Of a stretch of 64,000 nt of DNA, positions 1-7,420 are shown piece by piece. The stretch spans positions 82,132 to 146,131 of the forward strand of contig JANYLB010000054.1 of assembly GCA_025363815.1 (NCBI GenBank), read 5' to 3'. Each line of letters opens with the position of its first letter. Within the stretch, counting starts at the first letter, position 1. The notes under the pieces are model-generated. The model had not been told where the DNA came from. It did no database searches and saw nothing but the letters and a program-made list of their open reading frames with translations. This DNA comes from Actinomycetes bacterium (lineage in GTDB: Bacteria > Actinomycetota > Acidimicrobiia > IMCC26256 > JANYLB01). Made by a program: the position numbers and the translations under genes.

Positions 1-772
1 TGCCGGCAAGTGCCTTCACCTCTTCTAGCGCGTTCTCGCCGACGGCACCATTGCCACCCGTCGTCATCTCGATCTTCGCGGCGTCGCGACCGTGCTCCTT
101 CGCGGTATCGCGCGCGATCGTGAACAAGCGGTCGAGCTCGGCGTGGTTCCCTTTGGCGGGGAAGAAGCCATCGCCGAGCCGCCCGGCGCGCTTCGCCGCG
201 ATATCGGTGTGCCCTCCCACGTGCACCGGAACCGATGCCTGCGCCGGCTTCGGAGCCAAGATGCAGTCGGTGAAGTCGACGAACTCGCTGTGATGAGATG
301 CCTTGTCCTGGGTCCAGAGCGCGCGCATCGCGGCGATGTAGTCATCGGTGCGCTTGCCGCGATTCCCGAACGGAACCCCGATCGCGTCGAACTCCTCTTC
401 GAGCCACCCAACGCCGATGCCGAGCTCGAGGCGACCTCCCGACAGTTGGTCGAGCGTCGCCAGCTCCTTGGCGAGCACAACCGGGTTGCGCTGAGGAACG
501 ATGAGAATCCCGGTGGCGAGACGGATAGTCGATGTGGCCGCGGCCACGAATGCCAGCCAGATCAGCGGGTCGGGAATGGGCGAGTCCTCGGGGCCGGCCA
601 TCTTGCCCGACGGGTCGTACGGGTACGCCGACGCGTAGCCCGACGGGACCACCACATGCTCGACCGTCCACATCGACTCGAAGCCCGCGGCTTCACTGGC
701 CCGGGCGAATGCAACCGCGCGTTCCGGCTCGACGAACGCCCCGATGTTGGCGAACGCGATGCCGAACTTCAT
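1..772 (-). CDS. LLM-class (luciferase-like) F420-dependent oxidoreductase, 3' end cut by window
   Basis: Translating the minus strand from the ATG at 772 gives an uninterrupted reading frame to the window edge (about 257 residues). The N-terminus MKFGIAFANIG and the later segments 'RLATGILIVPQRNP', 'LDQLSGGRLELGIGVGW' and 'VPVHVGGHTDIAAKRAGRLG' are characteristic of the luciferase-like TIM-barrel family that uses coenzyme F420 in actinobacteria. The C-terminus lies outside the window. The start codon overlaps the stop of the upstream SDR gene (ATGA), so the two are translationally coupled. The substrate cannot be told; family members oxidise or reduce alcohols, ketones and polyketides. F420 use is inferred from the family, not seen. 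Confidence 0.85.
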   Translation of the reverse strand, partial: MKFGIAFANIGAFVEPERAVAFARASEAAGFESMWTVEHVVVPSGYASAYPYDPSGKMAGPEDSPIPDPLIWLAFVAAATSTIRLATGILIVPQRNPVVLAKELATLDQLSGGRLELGIGVGWLEEEFDAIGVPFGNRGKRTDDYIAAMRALWTQDKASHHSEFVDFTDCILAPKPAQASVPVHVGGHTDIAAKRAGRLGDGFFPAKGNHAELDRLFTIARDTAKEHGRDAAKIEMTTGGNGAVGENALEEVKALAG

Positions 773-1530
773 GCCCAACCACCTGCGTAGGCGACGAACT
801 GACCAGTGGTGAAGCGACTGGTGCCGTCGACGAACACGGCGCACATAGCCGCGCACTCCTCGACCGTCCCGAGGCGCCGCATCGGCACCGCAGCTTCGAG
901 CTTGGCCCGAACCGCCGGGTCGGTCCCCCCGGTCGCACGGAGGAACTCGGGGAAATCCATGAAGTTGGTGCCGACCGCGTTGACCTGCACGCCGGATCGG
1001 GCAACCTCGTCGGCCACGTTGCGCACGAGGTGGTTGGCCGCGGCCCGAACCGACGAGTAGAGCGGAGCACCCGGAGTCGCGCGCACAGCCGACGCACTGG
1101 TGACGATGAGCACCTGGCCCTCGCCGCGCTCCACCATCGGTGCCACCACCGCTTTGAGGAAGTGGTACGGAGCTTCGAGACATCCCGAGACGACCTTGTG
1201 CAGATCATCGACCGTCGAAGCCAGAAACCGGCCGGTGACCACCCGGCCGGAGAACGCCGCGGCCGAGTCGATGTGGCCGAACCGCTCAAGGCCCGCCGCT
1301 ACGAGCCGCTCTGAGGCGGTCGAGTCGCTGAGATCCTTCACTCCGCGCACCACCTCGACCGCGGCACCTGCAGATTCGAGCTGATCGACGAGGCCGGGTT
1401 CGGGATCGCCGACAATCAGGTCGTGGCCACGGGTGGCCAGAAGTCGGGCCAGCGGCGGTCCGATGTAGAAATCGGCGTTGGCGATCAGGGCCACCCGTCG
1501 AGCGGACTGTGCTTGGGTTCCGTCACTCAT
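769..1530 (-). CDS. SDR-fold protein with halohydrin-dehalogenase-like catalytic motif
   Basis: A 253-residue Rossmann-fold protein of the short-chain dehydrogenase superfamily. The usual glycine-rich NAD(P) motif is missing: residues 17-24 read A-N-A-D-F-Y-I-G. The catalytic Lys is replaced by Arg: Ser145, Tyr158 and Arg162 form S-x12-Y-x3-R. Halohydrin dehalogenases (HheC type) are SDR relatives with exactly S-x12-Y-x3-R and with T-x4-(F/Y)-x-G in place of the cofactor site; here only the Thr is changed to Ala. The later segment 'AVGTNFMDFPEF' also resembles the 'AIGPNYLHSEDSPYF' region of HheC. A cofactor-free dehalogenase or epoxide-opening activity is therefore plausible but inferred; it could be an inactive or divergent SDR. 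It overlaps the F420-type oxidoreductase gene by 4 nt. Confidence 0.8.
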   Translation of the reverse strand: MSDGTQAQSARRVALIANADFYIGPPLARLLATRGHDLIVGDPEPGLVDQLESAGAAVEVVRGVKDLSDSTASERLVAAGLERFGHIDSAAAFSGRVVTGRFLASTVDDLHKVVSGCLEAPYHFLKAVVAPMVERGEGQVLIVTSASAVRATPGAPLYSSVRAAANHLVRNVADEVARSGVQVNAVGTNFMDFPEFLRATGGTDPAVRAKLEAAVPMRRLGTVEECAAMCAVFVDGTSRFTTGQFVAYAGGWA

Positions 1531-1615
1531 GGTCGGTCACGCTCGCGTGAACGGCCCTCCGACACAACTCCGCGAGGTAGGGGCAGAGCAGCCGAGTCAC
1601 GGGGCGCACGGCGGA

Positions 1616-2368
1616 TCAGCGCGCCGCGAGGAGCAGCGTCGCCCCGAGTACGGCGAGCCCGGCGCCGTAGACACGCTCGAGCCGAACAGGGTGCGTGCGG
1701 ATGCCGACCCGGGCCCCGAGGTACGACAACGGGATCGACGTCAGCCCGAACACGGCGACCAACGACCAGTCGATGTGACCCAGGAAGGCATGAACGATGG
1801 TGCCGGGTACTGCGAGCACCGAGGCAACCGCGAGCGAGGTCGCGAACGACCGCTTGATCGATACGCGTAGGACGACAACGAAGAGTGGCGCGAGCAGGAA
1901 CCCACCACCGTTCGCAAGCAAGCCGGAGAGGATGCCGACCGTTGCCGCGACCGCCACCAGCCGGAGGCGATATCCACGCGGCTCGATCGCGATCTCGTGA
2001 GGAGCTCCCGGCCTTAGAAGGAAGCGAACGCCGAGAGCTGTGATCACGACCTCAGTAGCAGTGACGAGAACATCACCACCGATCCATCGGGTCGCGTAGG
2101 CCCCGGCCGCGGTCGCGGGGATCCCCACGAAAACGCTCCATCGGAAGATCCGCCAGTCGATGAGGCGCTCACGCCAGTAAGCGTACGACGCCGCGAGCGT
2201 CGACGGGATGGTGGCCGGGAGCGGCGACGCGAGGGCGACGATCGGTGGGATGCCGACGAGAGCCAGCAGCGGAGTCGCTATGGCCGAACCGCCCTTGCCG
2301 AACAGTCCGCCGAGGAACCCGACGAACGCGCCGATGACCGCTACTTCTACAAGCGTCTCCGTGCTCAT
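1616..2368 (-). CDS. Sulfite exporter TauE/SafE (TSUP) family membrane protein
   Basis: A 250-residue polytopic membrane protein with two homologous halves. The first begins 'VGFLGGLFGKGGSAIATP' and the second 'GILSGLLANGGGFLLAP', the paired G-x2-G-x(n)-GGG motif of the TSUP (formerly DUF81) family. Some members export sulfite or organosulfonates, but most have no known substrate. It is divergent from the LysR gene at 2468, and a second TSUP gene lies on the other side of that regulator, so all three probably form one regulatory unit. Start is the ATG at 2368. Confidence 0.87.
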   Translation of the reverse strand: MSTETLVEVAVIGAFVGFLGGLFGKGGSAIATPLLALVGIPPIVALASPLPATIPSTLAASYAYWRERLIDWRIFRWSVFVGIPATAAGAYATRWIGGDVLVTATEVVITALGVRFLLRPGAPHEIAIEPRGYRLRLVAVAATVGILSGLLANGGGFLLAPLFVVVLRVSIKRSFATSLAVASVLAVPGTIVHAFLGHIDWSLVAVFGLTSIPLSYLGARVGIRTHPVRLERVYGAGLAVLGATLLLAAR

Positions 2369-2437
2369 CGCGCTGCGCGATAGGTGTCTCGGGGCACCCC
2401 CCTATTGCAGCCAACCCGATAGCAAAGGTCAAAGCAG

Positions 2438-2449
2438 TTATTCCGATAA
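2438..2449. promoter_or_regulatory. Candidate LysR-type operator in the TSUP/LysR divergent region
   Basis: The 99-bp gap between the divergent genes is locally AT-rich and contains the dyad TTATTCCGATAA (TTAT/ATAA). It fits the loose T-N11-A pattern of LysR-type boxes when extended by one base. The same TTATTC core recurs inside the promoter of the other TSUP gene (3387-3404). Assignment to this regulator is inference from position. Confidence 0.3.
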
Positions 2450-2467
2450 ATACCATAGGCTGTGCCG

Positions 2468-3355
2468 ATGGAATTTCGACAGATTGAGTACGTTGTGGGC
2501 GCGGTCGAGCACGGAGGCTTCACCAGGGCCGCCCGGGCGCTCCACGTGACCCAGCCCGCGCTCTCGGAAGGGATCGCCCGCCTCGAAGCCGAACTAGGGG
2601 TAGCGCTCTTCGACCGCGTCGGGCGACGAGTGCTCCCTACCGCCGCGGGAACAGCTTTCATCGAACCCGCCCGGCAGTTGCTCAGGGACCGGACGGTGCT
2701 GCGCGCGTCGGTCGCGGCCGTGATCGGCCTCACCGCTGGCCGCCTCGACCTCGTGGCCCTTCCCACGCTCGCGATCGATCCCCTCTCGAGGCTCGTTGGC
2801 GCGTTCCGACACGCGCATCCGCGCATCGCCGTGCACATCGAGCAGCCCGAGGACGCGACTTCGGTGGCAACCGGGGTGCGCAGCGGTCAGTCCGAGGTCG
2901 GGGTGGCCGAGCTGCCGCTCACCGGGCCCGGACTCGTGAGTGAGCCACTCGCCGAGCAGGAGTTCATCCTCGCGTTACCGGCATCGTCGGGGCTCGCGGG
3001 GCGAAGCCGAGTCACCATCAGCGAGCTCGCCGACGTCGCGCTCATCGTGACGCCACCGGGTACGTCGATGCGACGCCTGATCGACGCGGCGTTCGCCGAC
3101 GCCGGCATCTCGCCGACGATCGCGGTCCAGACCGAACAACGTGAGTCGATCCTGCCGCTCGTCGGTGCCGGCGCCGGCGCCGGCATCCTGCCCGGACCAC
3201 TGGCGACAACCGCGGCGACAGCAAACGTGGTCACGGCCGCGCTCTCCCCTCCCGTTCGTCGGACCATCGGTCTGGTCTGGCGCGACGGACCAATCTCGCC
3301 GGCGGCGCAAGCGTTCATCGAGCTGAGCCGCGACCTGCGCCGAGATGCGCCCTAG
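2468..3355 (+). CDS. LysR family transcriptional regulator
   Basis: A 295-residue LysR-type regulator. The N-terminal winged helix-turn-helix is clear: 'MEFRQIEYVVGAVEHGGFTRAA', then 'LHVTQPALSEGIARLEAELG' and 'LFDRVGRRVLPTAAG'. Residues from about 90 onward form the ligand-binding domain, including a Gly/Ala-rich 'VGAGAGAGILPGP' turn. A GTG two codons upstream (2462) is also possible; the ATG matches the family N-terminus better. It sits between two TSUP exporter genes, one divergent and one downstream, so it most likely controls one or both. The co-inducer is unknown; a sulfur compound is a guess from the exporters. Confidence 0.88.
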   Translation: MEFRQIEYVVGAVEHGGFTRAARALHVTQPALSEGIARLEAELGVALFDRVGRRVLPTAAGTAFIEPARQLLRDRTVLRASVAAVIGLTAGRLDLVALPTLAIDPLSRLVGAFRHAHPRIAVHIEQPEDATSVATGVRSGQSEVGVAELPLTGPGLVSEPLAEQEFILALPASSGLAGRSRVTISELADVALIVTPPGTSMRRLIDAAFADAGISPTIAVQTEQRESILPLVGAGAGAGILPGPLATTAATANVVTAALSPPVRRTIGLVWRDGPISPAAQAFIELSRDLRRDAP

Positions 3356-3372
3356 GACGATACGCAAGGGGC

Positions 3373-3402
3373 TTGACCAACCACTTATTCAATCCCTATA
3401 AT
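3373..3402 (+). promoter_or_regulatory. Sigma-70-type promoter for the second TSUP gene
   Basis: TTGACC (3373-3378), an 18-bp spacer and a perfect TATAAT (3397-3402) lie 46 bp upstream of the ATG at 3449. This is the best match to the housekeeping consensus seen in the window and makes this TSUP gene independently transcribed rather than read through from the LysR gene. The spacer contains the TTATTC core shared with the LysR intergenic region. Confidence 0.7.
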
Positions 3403-3448
3403 CCCGCTAGACAACATCAGGGTACTGGGGTACGAGGGGACCTGAACA

Positions 3449-4336
3449 ATGGATTGGTGGGTGGCCCTTGCCGGCCTCGGCGTCGGGTTCGTCGTCGGCC
3501 TCACGGGGATGGGTGGCGGAGCCCTCATGACCCCGATCCTGGTTCTGGGCTTTGGAATCCAGCCCCTCGCCGCGGTCTCGAGCGACCTCGTAGCCGCGCT
3601 CGTGATGAAGCCTTTCGGCGCCGGTGTGCACCTTCACCACGGGACCGTGAACCTTCGGCTCGTCGGTTGGCTCTGCACCGGTTCAGTGCCCGCAGCGTTC
3701 TGCGGTGCGCTCCTGCTCGAGTCGCTCGGGGATGGTATTCAGAAGGACCTACAGACCATGCTCGGAATTGCGCTGCTCGTCGCGGCGTCGGCGATGGTCG
3801 CCCGCAACGTGGTCCTTCGACGACGCGGCGCACCGCTCGGGCACGACGACGCTCAGCACGACATCGCAGTTCGTCCTCTGCCGACGCTGCTCGTCGGTGT
3901 GCTCGGCGGCCTGGTAGTCGGCATCACCTCAGTGGGTTCCGGCTCCTTGATGATCGTGATGCTCCTCCTTCTCTACCCCGCGCTCACCGCCGCTCAACTG
4001 GTGGGAACCGACCTCGTGCAGGCGATCCCGCTCGTGGCTGCGGCCGCGCTCGGACACCTGCTCTTCGGCGACGTCCAACTCACGCTGACCGGCTCGCTGC
4101 TCGTCGGTGGGATTCCCGGCACCTACCTGGGTGCCCGGCTCTCGTCGCGCTCACCCGACCACATCATCCGGCCGGTGTTGATGGTCGTGCTCCTGATCTC
4201 CGGTTTGAAGCTCCTCGGCGCGTCCAACCAAAGCGTGCTGGTCACAGGGGGCGTTGCCGCCGCGGTCGGTATCGGTCTCGGGCTGCGAGCGACTCTGCGT
4301 CGTCGCACCGATGCAGTAGCTCCGCCGCGCCCGTAG
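3449..4336 (+). CDS. Sulfite exporter TauE/SafE (TSUP) family membrane protein
   Basis: A 295-residue TSUP permease with two repeats: 'VGFVVGLTGMGGGALMTPIL' near the N-terminus and 'LVVGITSVGSGSLMIVML' around residue 160. There are about eight hydrophobic segments and a basic C-terminus. The start ATG has an AGGGGA ribosome site about 8 nt upstream and a strong promoter at 3373-3402. It is paralogous in type to the genes at 1616 and 29854 but clearly diverged from both. Substrate unknown; anion or organosulfonate efflux is the family role. Confidence 0.88.
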   Translation: MDWWVALAGLGVGFVVGLTGMGGGALMTPILVLGFGIQPLAAVSSDLVAALVMKPFGAGVHLHHGTVNLRLVGWLCTGSVPAAFCGALLLESLGDGIQKDLQTMLGIALLVAASAMVARNVVLRRRGAPLGHDDAQHDIAVRPLPTLLVGVLGGLVVGITSVGSGSLMIVMLLLLYPALTAAQLVGTDLVQAIPLVAAAALGHLLFGDVQLTLTGSLLVGGIPGTYLGARLSSRSPDHIIRPVLMVVLLISGLKLLGASNQSVLVTGGVAAAVGIGLGLRATLRRRTDAVAPPRP

Positions 4337-4403
4337 GAACGGAGCCCGAACCGCTGCTCGCTCACCATTGCCCCCGCGTAGATCCGTGGACGACAATCGG
4401 GTC

Positions 4404-5222
4404 ATGCCGTCCGACGAGTCTGCTTCCGAAGACCTCGCCCACGGAGAGGTGCTGCACGGAGGGATCGCCAACGCAGGTCTCGTCGTGCGGGTGGGCGACG
4501 AGACGCGTCGACCCGCGGGCAAACACTCTCCGAATGTCCACGCGCTCCTCCACCATGTGCGCGCTGCCGGGTTCGACGGAGTTCCCGAACCGCTAGGCCT
4601 AGAAGGCGGGCGCGAACGGCTCCGGTTCATCGCCGGCGATGTTCCGTATCCACCATTTCCCGCGTGGGCCCAGTCCGACGCCGTGCTCGCGAGCACTGCT
4701 GCGCTCCTGCGCCGCTTCCACGATGCGACCCTCGGATTCGTCGCACCCGACGATGCCGCGTGGAACCGCGAGCTTGCCGATCCGCAACCGGGCGACGTCA
4801 TCTGCCACAACGACGTCTGCCCCGAGAATGTCGTGTACCGCGACGGTGACGCGATCGCGCTCCTCGACTTCGACTTCGCGGCTCCGGGACGGCGCACCTT
4901 CGATCTCGCCGCGCTGGCCCGAATGTGCGCACCGATCGACACCGCCGAGGACGCGGCGCGTACCGGTCGGGTGGGGCTCGATCCGTTCATTCGCCTGCGG
5001 GTTGCAGCCGACGGTTACGGGCTCCCACCCGACCGCTACGAGCTCGTCGACGCGCTCTCGACCCAGATCCGCGGTGGTGGCGCGTTCGTGCAACGCCGCG
5101 TCGAGGCCGGCGATCCCGCCTTCACCGAGATGTGGAACCAGATGGGTGGAGCCGAGCGCTATCTCCGACGCGAAGCATGGTTCGAGGCGAACCGACAGCA
5201 ATTCCTCGACGCCGTCTCCTGA
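4404..5222 (+). CDS. Aminoglycoside phosphotransferase/choline kinase-like protein
   Basis: A 272-residue protein of the APH kinase fold. The catalytic loop 'ICHNDVCPENVVY' (H-x-D-x4-N) and the following metal-binding 'ALLDFDFA' are intact. The N-lobe contains 'NVHALLHHVRAAGFDGVPEP', as in phosphotransferases for small hydroxylated substrates. The ATG at 4404 was preferred over an in-frame TTG at 4368. The 67-bp gap from the TSUP gene could allow co-transcription. The substrate is not predictable; antibiotic resistance should not be assumed. Confidence 0.8.
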   Translation: MPSDESASEDLAHGEVLHGGIANAGLVVRVGDETRRPAGKHSPNVHALLHHVRAAGFDGVPEPLGLEGGRERLRFIAGDVPYPPFPAWAQSDAVLASTAALLRRFHDATLGFVAPDDAAWNRELADPQPGDVICHNDVCPENVVYRDGDAIALLDFDFAAPGRRTFDLAALARMCAPIDTAEDAARTGRVGLDPFIRLRVAADGYGLPPDRYELVDALSTQIRGGGAFVQRRVEAGDPAFTEMWNQMGGAERYLRREAWFEANRQQFLDAVS

Positions 5223-5237
5223 AGCCGCCGCCGCGCT

Positions 5238-5684
5238 TCAAGCACCGCGACGGTGCAGTCGGTCGGCGAACTGCGTGCCCGCGAGGAGTTCGATCACCTG
5301 ACCCTCCGGGTCGGCGACGAACACCGCGGCCTCGAGCCGTGACTCGGCGAAGATGGTCCCGCCGTGGGCCAGCACCGCAGCGCAAGCGTCATCGAGATCG
5401 TCGACACCCACCGAAACATGCGTGAGTCCGGGCTCGAGCATGGTGCGCTCGCGGGGCACCTCCGGCTCGGGGTCGCTGAAGGCGAGGAGCTCGAGCACAA
5501 AGCCATCGCGCCGCAGATAGACCGCTCGCAGACCGACGGTTCCAGGCAGACGGAGAAGCTTTGCCGATTGGGCCCCGCTCACATCGAGGTCGAGAACCTC
5601 CTCGAATCCGAGCGCACCGGTGTAGAACGTCCGCGCTCGATCGAGATCCCGGACGCATTGACCAACGTGACTGAAGCACACCAT
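5238..5684 (-). CDS. VOC (glyoxalase/dioxygenase superfamily) protein
   Basis: A 148-residue single-domain VOC protein with two beta-alpha-beta modules. It begins with 'FSHVGQCVRDLDRARTFYTGALGF' and has a second module starting 'LTHVSVGVDDLDDACAAVLAHGG'. The candidate metal ligands are the His of 'FSHVG', the Glu of 'FVLELLAF', the His of 'LTHVS' and the Glu of 'GQVIELLAG', so all four positions are filled and a metal enzyme is possible. It converges with the kinase-like gene, 15 bp apart. The specific reaction is unknown. Confidence 0.8.
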   Translation of the reverse strand: MVCFSHVGQCVRDLDRARTFYTGALGFEEVLDLDVSGAQSAKLLRLPGTVGLRAVYLRRDGFVLELLAFSDPEPEVPRERTMLEPGLTHVSVGVDDLDDACAAVLAHGGTIFAESRLEAAVFVADPEGQVIELLAGTQFADRLHRRGA

Positions 5685-5757
5685 ACGAAACCCAACTTAG
5701 CGGGCCCTTTCCGCACCGCAGTCTGCAGGTCGTTTTCGGAAGGTGAGACGGAGCCGT

Positions 5758-6018
5758 CTACTGCAATGGCGTGCTCGCCAGATGCGACAGGTCGCGCAGG
5801 GGCCCGGTCGACGTATCCGCGCCGCTACGGTGCCAGCGGCGCCCGAAGAGCGTCCCGGCGAAACCCACGATCAGCGTGAGCAGGCCCATGATCGCGAGGG
5901 GCAGCGTGCCCGGGCCAGTCCCGGTGAAGGCGAGTACATCGATGCCGGGAACGTGTACGCCCACCGCGCCGCCGGCCGTTATCTGGATGCCGAGGACTTC
6001 GACATTAGGTGTGCTCAT
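5758..6018 (-). CDS. Small membrane protein with LAFTG sortase-type signal
   Basis: An 86-residue protein with a clear AAGGAG ribosome site just upstream of its ATG. Residues 29-33 are LAFTG, followed by a hydrophobic stretch (about 39-57) and Arg60-Arg61, the arrangement of cell-wall sorting signals; LAxTG is the variant used by class E sortases in actinobacteria. Oddly there is no N-terminal signal peptide and about 25 residues follow the basic stop-transfer. It lies 48 bp downstream of the glycosyltransferase gene and is probably co-transcribed with it. It may be an anchored surface peptide or simply a small membrane protein that resembles one. Family not recognised. Confidence 0.65.
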   Translation of the reverse strand: MSTPNVEVLGIQITAGGAVGVHVPGIDVLAFTGTGPGTLPLAIMGLLTLIVGFAGTLFGRRWHRSGADTSTGPLRDLSHLASTPLQ

Positions 6019-6066
6019 GAAATGCTCCTTTGAGACTCGGGGGGTTGTTGATTGTCATGCCGCCGC

Positions 6067-7173
6067 TCAGGCCGCGTCGGCCTCGGCGTAGCGGGTCGGT
6101 GACTCCCACCGACACGACTCGACCGTAGGCTGACGGATCGTCTTCACAAACGCGTGAACGAAGTTGACGCGCTGGACCCAATCGACGACGAGCAGCGCGG
6201 GAAACAGTGGGATGAGCGCCCAACGTCGCAGCGCGATCGCACCGATCACCGACCACGCGAAGTAACCGGCGAGGTATACGACGACCATCCGGAGCGGGTC
6301 GATACCCGACGTGAGGGTTGCAAACGCGAGCATCGCCGGCCAGCCAACGACGTACAGGACCCAGTCGAGAATGAGGCCGAGATAGGCCAAGTCGAACAGG
6401 CTCGCGCGCCGACCTATCTTGTGACCACGGATCCCCTGCATCGTGCCCCAAAGCCAGCGAAGGTTCTGGCCGTACCATTCCCGCCCCGAGGTCGGGTCCT
6501 GGACCCGCGCTGCGGCGCGCGGCGCGTACACGATCCGGCCGAGCTTGCGACGGTGCACCTCGAGAGTCCAATACGTGTCGTCGACGATGTACGGCGTCGA
6601 CTCCTGCGCGACCTCGGCCAGCAGGTCGGTGCGATACATGGAGTTAGAACCGGAGATGCAGTTCATGACGTTGAGCGCGCTCTGGCCGCGGCGAACAAAC
6701 AACTGGTACTTCCAATAGCCGAACGCGCGGGCCGCGACCCACGGGTTCCAGCGGACTGACGAGCTCCAATCCGATTTCGTCTTGCCGACGACGATGCCTA
6801 CACCCGAGTGCATCTGCGCGAGGCACTCGCGTACGAACCCGGGCTCTAGCGTGGTGTCGTCGTCGATGACGGTTACGGTCTCGTAGCGCGCGACGATATC
6901 GAGATCGCGCAGCGCCCGGTGGATGGCGGCCGGCTTCCCGACGTTGTCGGTCAGCTCCAATACGGTGGCGCCGGCCTCGCGGGCAACGGCTGCGGTGCGG
7001 TCGGTGCTCCCGTCGGAGACGACGTACACAGCGCACTGCCGGATCGCATGGGCAACCGCGTTGGCGATGTTCTTCTCGCCGTTGTGGCTCGCGACGAGCA
7101 CACAGGTGGCGCGACGCGGCTCGGGGATGTCGACGACGGCGCGCGGAGCGCCATCAGGTCGTGAGATATGCAT
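6067..7173 (-). CDS. Family 2 glycosyltransferase, processive (polysaccharide synthase) type
   Basis: A 368-residue GT-A glycosyltransferase. Visible motifs are 'LVASHNGEKNI' and 'VSDGSTDRT' (nucleotide-sugar binding), Asp104-106 ('VIDDDTTL', metal/UDP site), 'GSNSMYR', the catalytic 'VDDTYW' near residue 199, and QNLRW at 236-240, the QxxRW signature of processive enzymes such as hyaluronan, chitin and cellulose synthases. Two or three membrane segments follow (about 258-330). It may build and extrude a polysaccharide or glycosylate a lipid. The small LAFTG protein follows 48 bp downstream. Start ATG at 7173; the polymer is unknown. Confidence 0.85.
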   Translation of the reverse strand: MHISRPDGAPRAVVDIPEPRRATCVLVASHNGEKNIANAVAHAIRQCAVYVVSDGSTDRTAAVAREAGATVLELTDNVGKPAAIHRALRDLDIVARYETVTVIDDDTTLEPGFVRECLAQMHSGVGIVVGKTKSDWSSSVRWNPWVAARAFGYWKYQLFVRRGQSALNVMNCISGSNSMYRTDLLAEVAQESTPYIVDDTYWTLEVHRRKLGRIVYAPRAAARVQDPTSGREWYGQNLRWLWGTMQGIRGHKIGRRASLFDLAYLGLILDWVLYVVGWPAMLAFATLTSGIDPLRMVVVYLAGYFAWSVIGAIALRRWALIPLFPALLVVDWVQRVNFVHAFVKTIRQPTVESCRWESPTRYAEADAA

Positions 7174-7420
7174 AGATCGGCCCTCGTTCGAGAACGGGGC
7201 CGGTTTCGCTTGGCTCCCCTCGGGCGATGCGACCAGCCAGCCCGGGGTTCAACGCCTCCCCTGCATGTGCGGATTCAATTCTTCTCGCCCACCCAGTTCT
7301 GAACTTGCTTCCCACAATCACCGTACGGAACACGGGTGCGATCCACCTGAGGCAAACGACCCAGTTTTCCCGGCCCCTCCCTTTTCCAGACCCCTCCCGC
7401 CCGCGTGCGACGATGCCCTC
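7174..7420. other. Divergent intergenic region between GT2 and acyl-CoA ligase
   Basis: This 247-bp gap must carry promoters in both directions, but no convincing -35/-10 pair, operator repeat or hairpin was found. The right half is C-rich on the plus strand. No ORF here has coding character. Confidence 0.4.

Noticed and set aside
4404..5222. Antibiotic-resistance aminoglycoside phosphotransferase
   Set aside because: Only the general kinase fold motif is present; no resistance context, so a specific drug function is not supported.
6923..7420. N-terminal extension of the acyl-CoA ligase frame
   Set aside because: It overlaps the start of the divergent glycosyltransferase and shows no family similarity; the GTG at 7421 matches the normal enzyme start.
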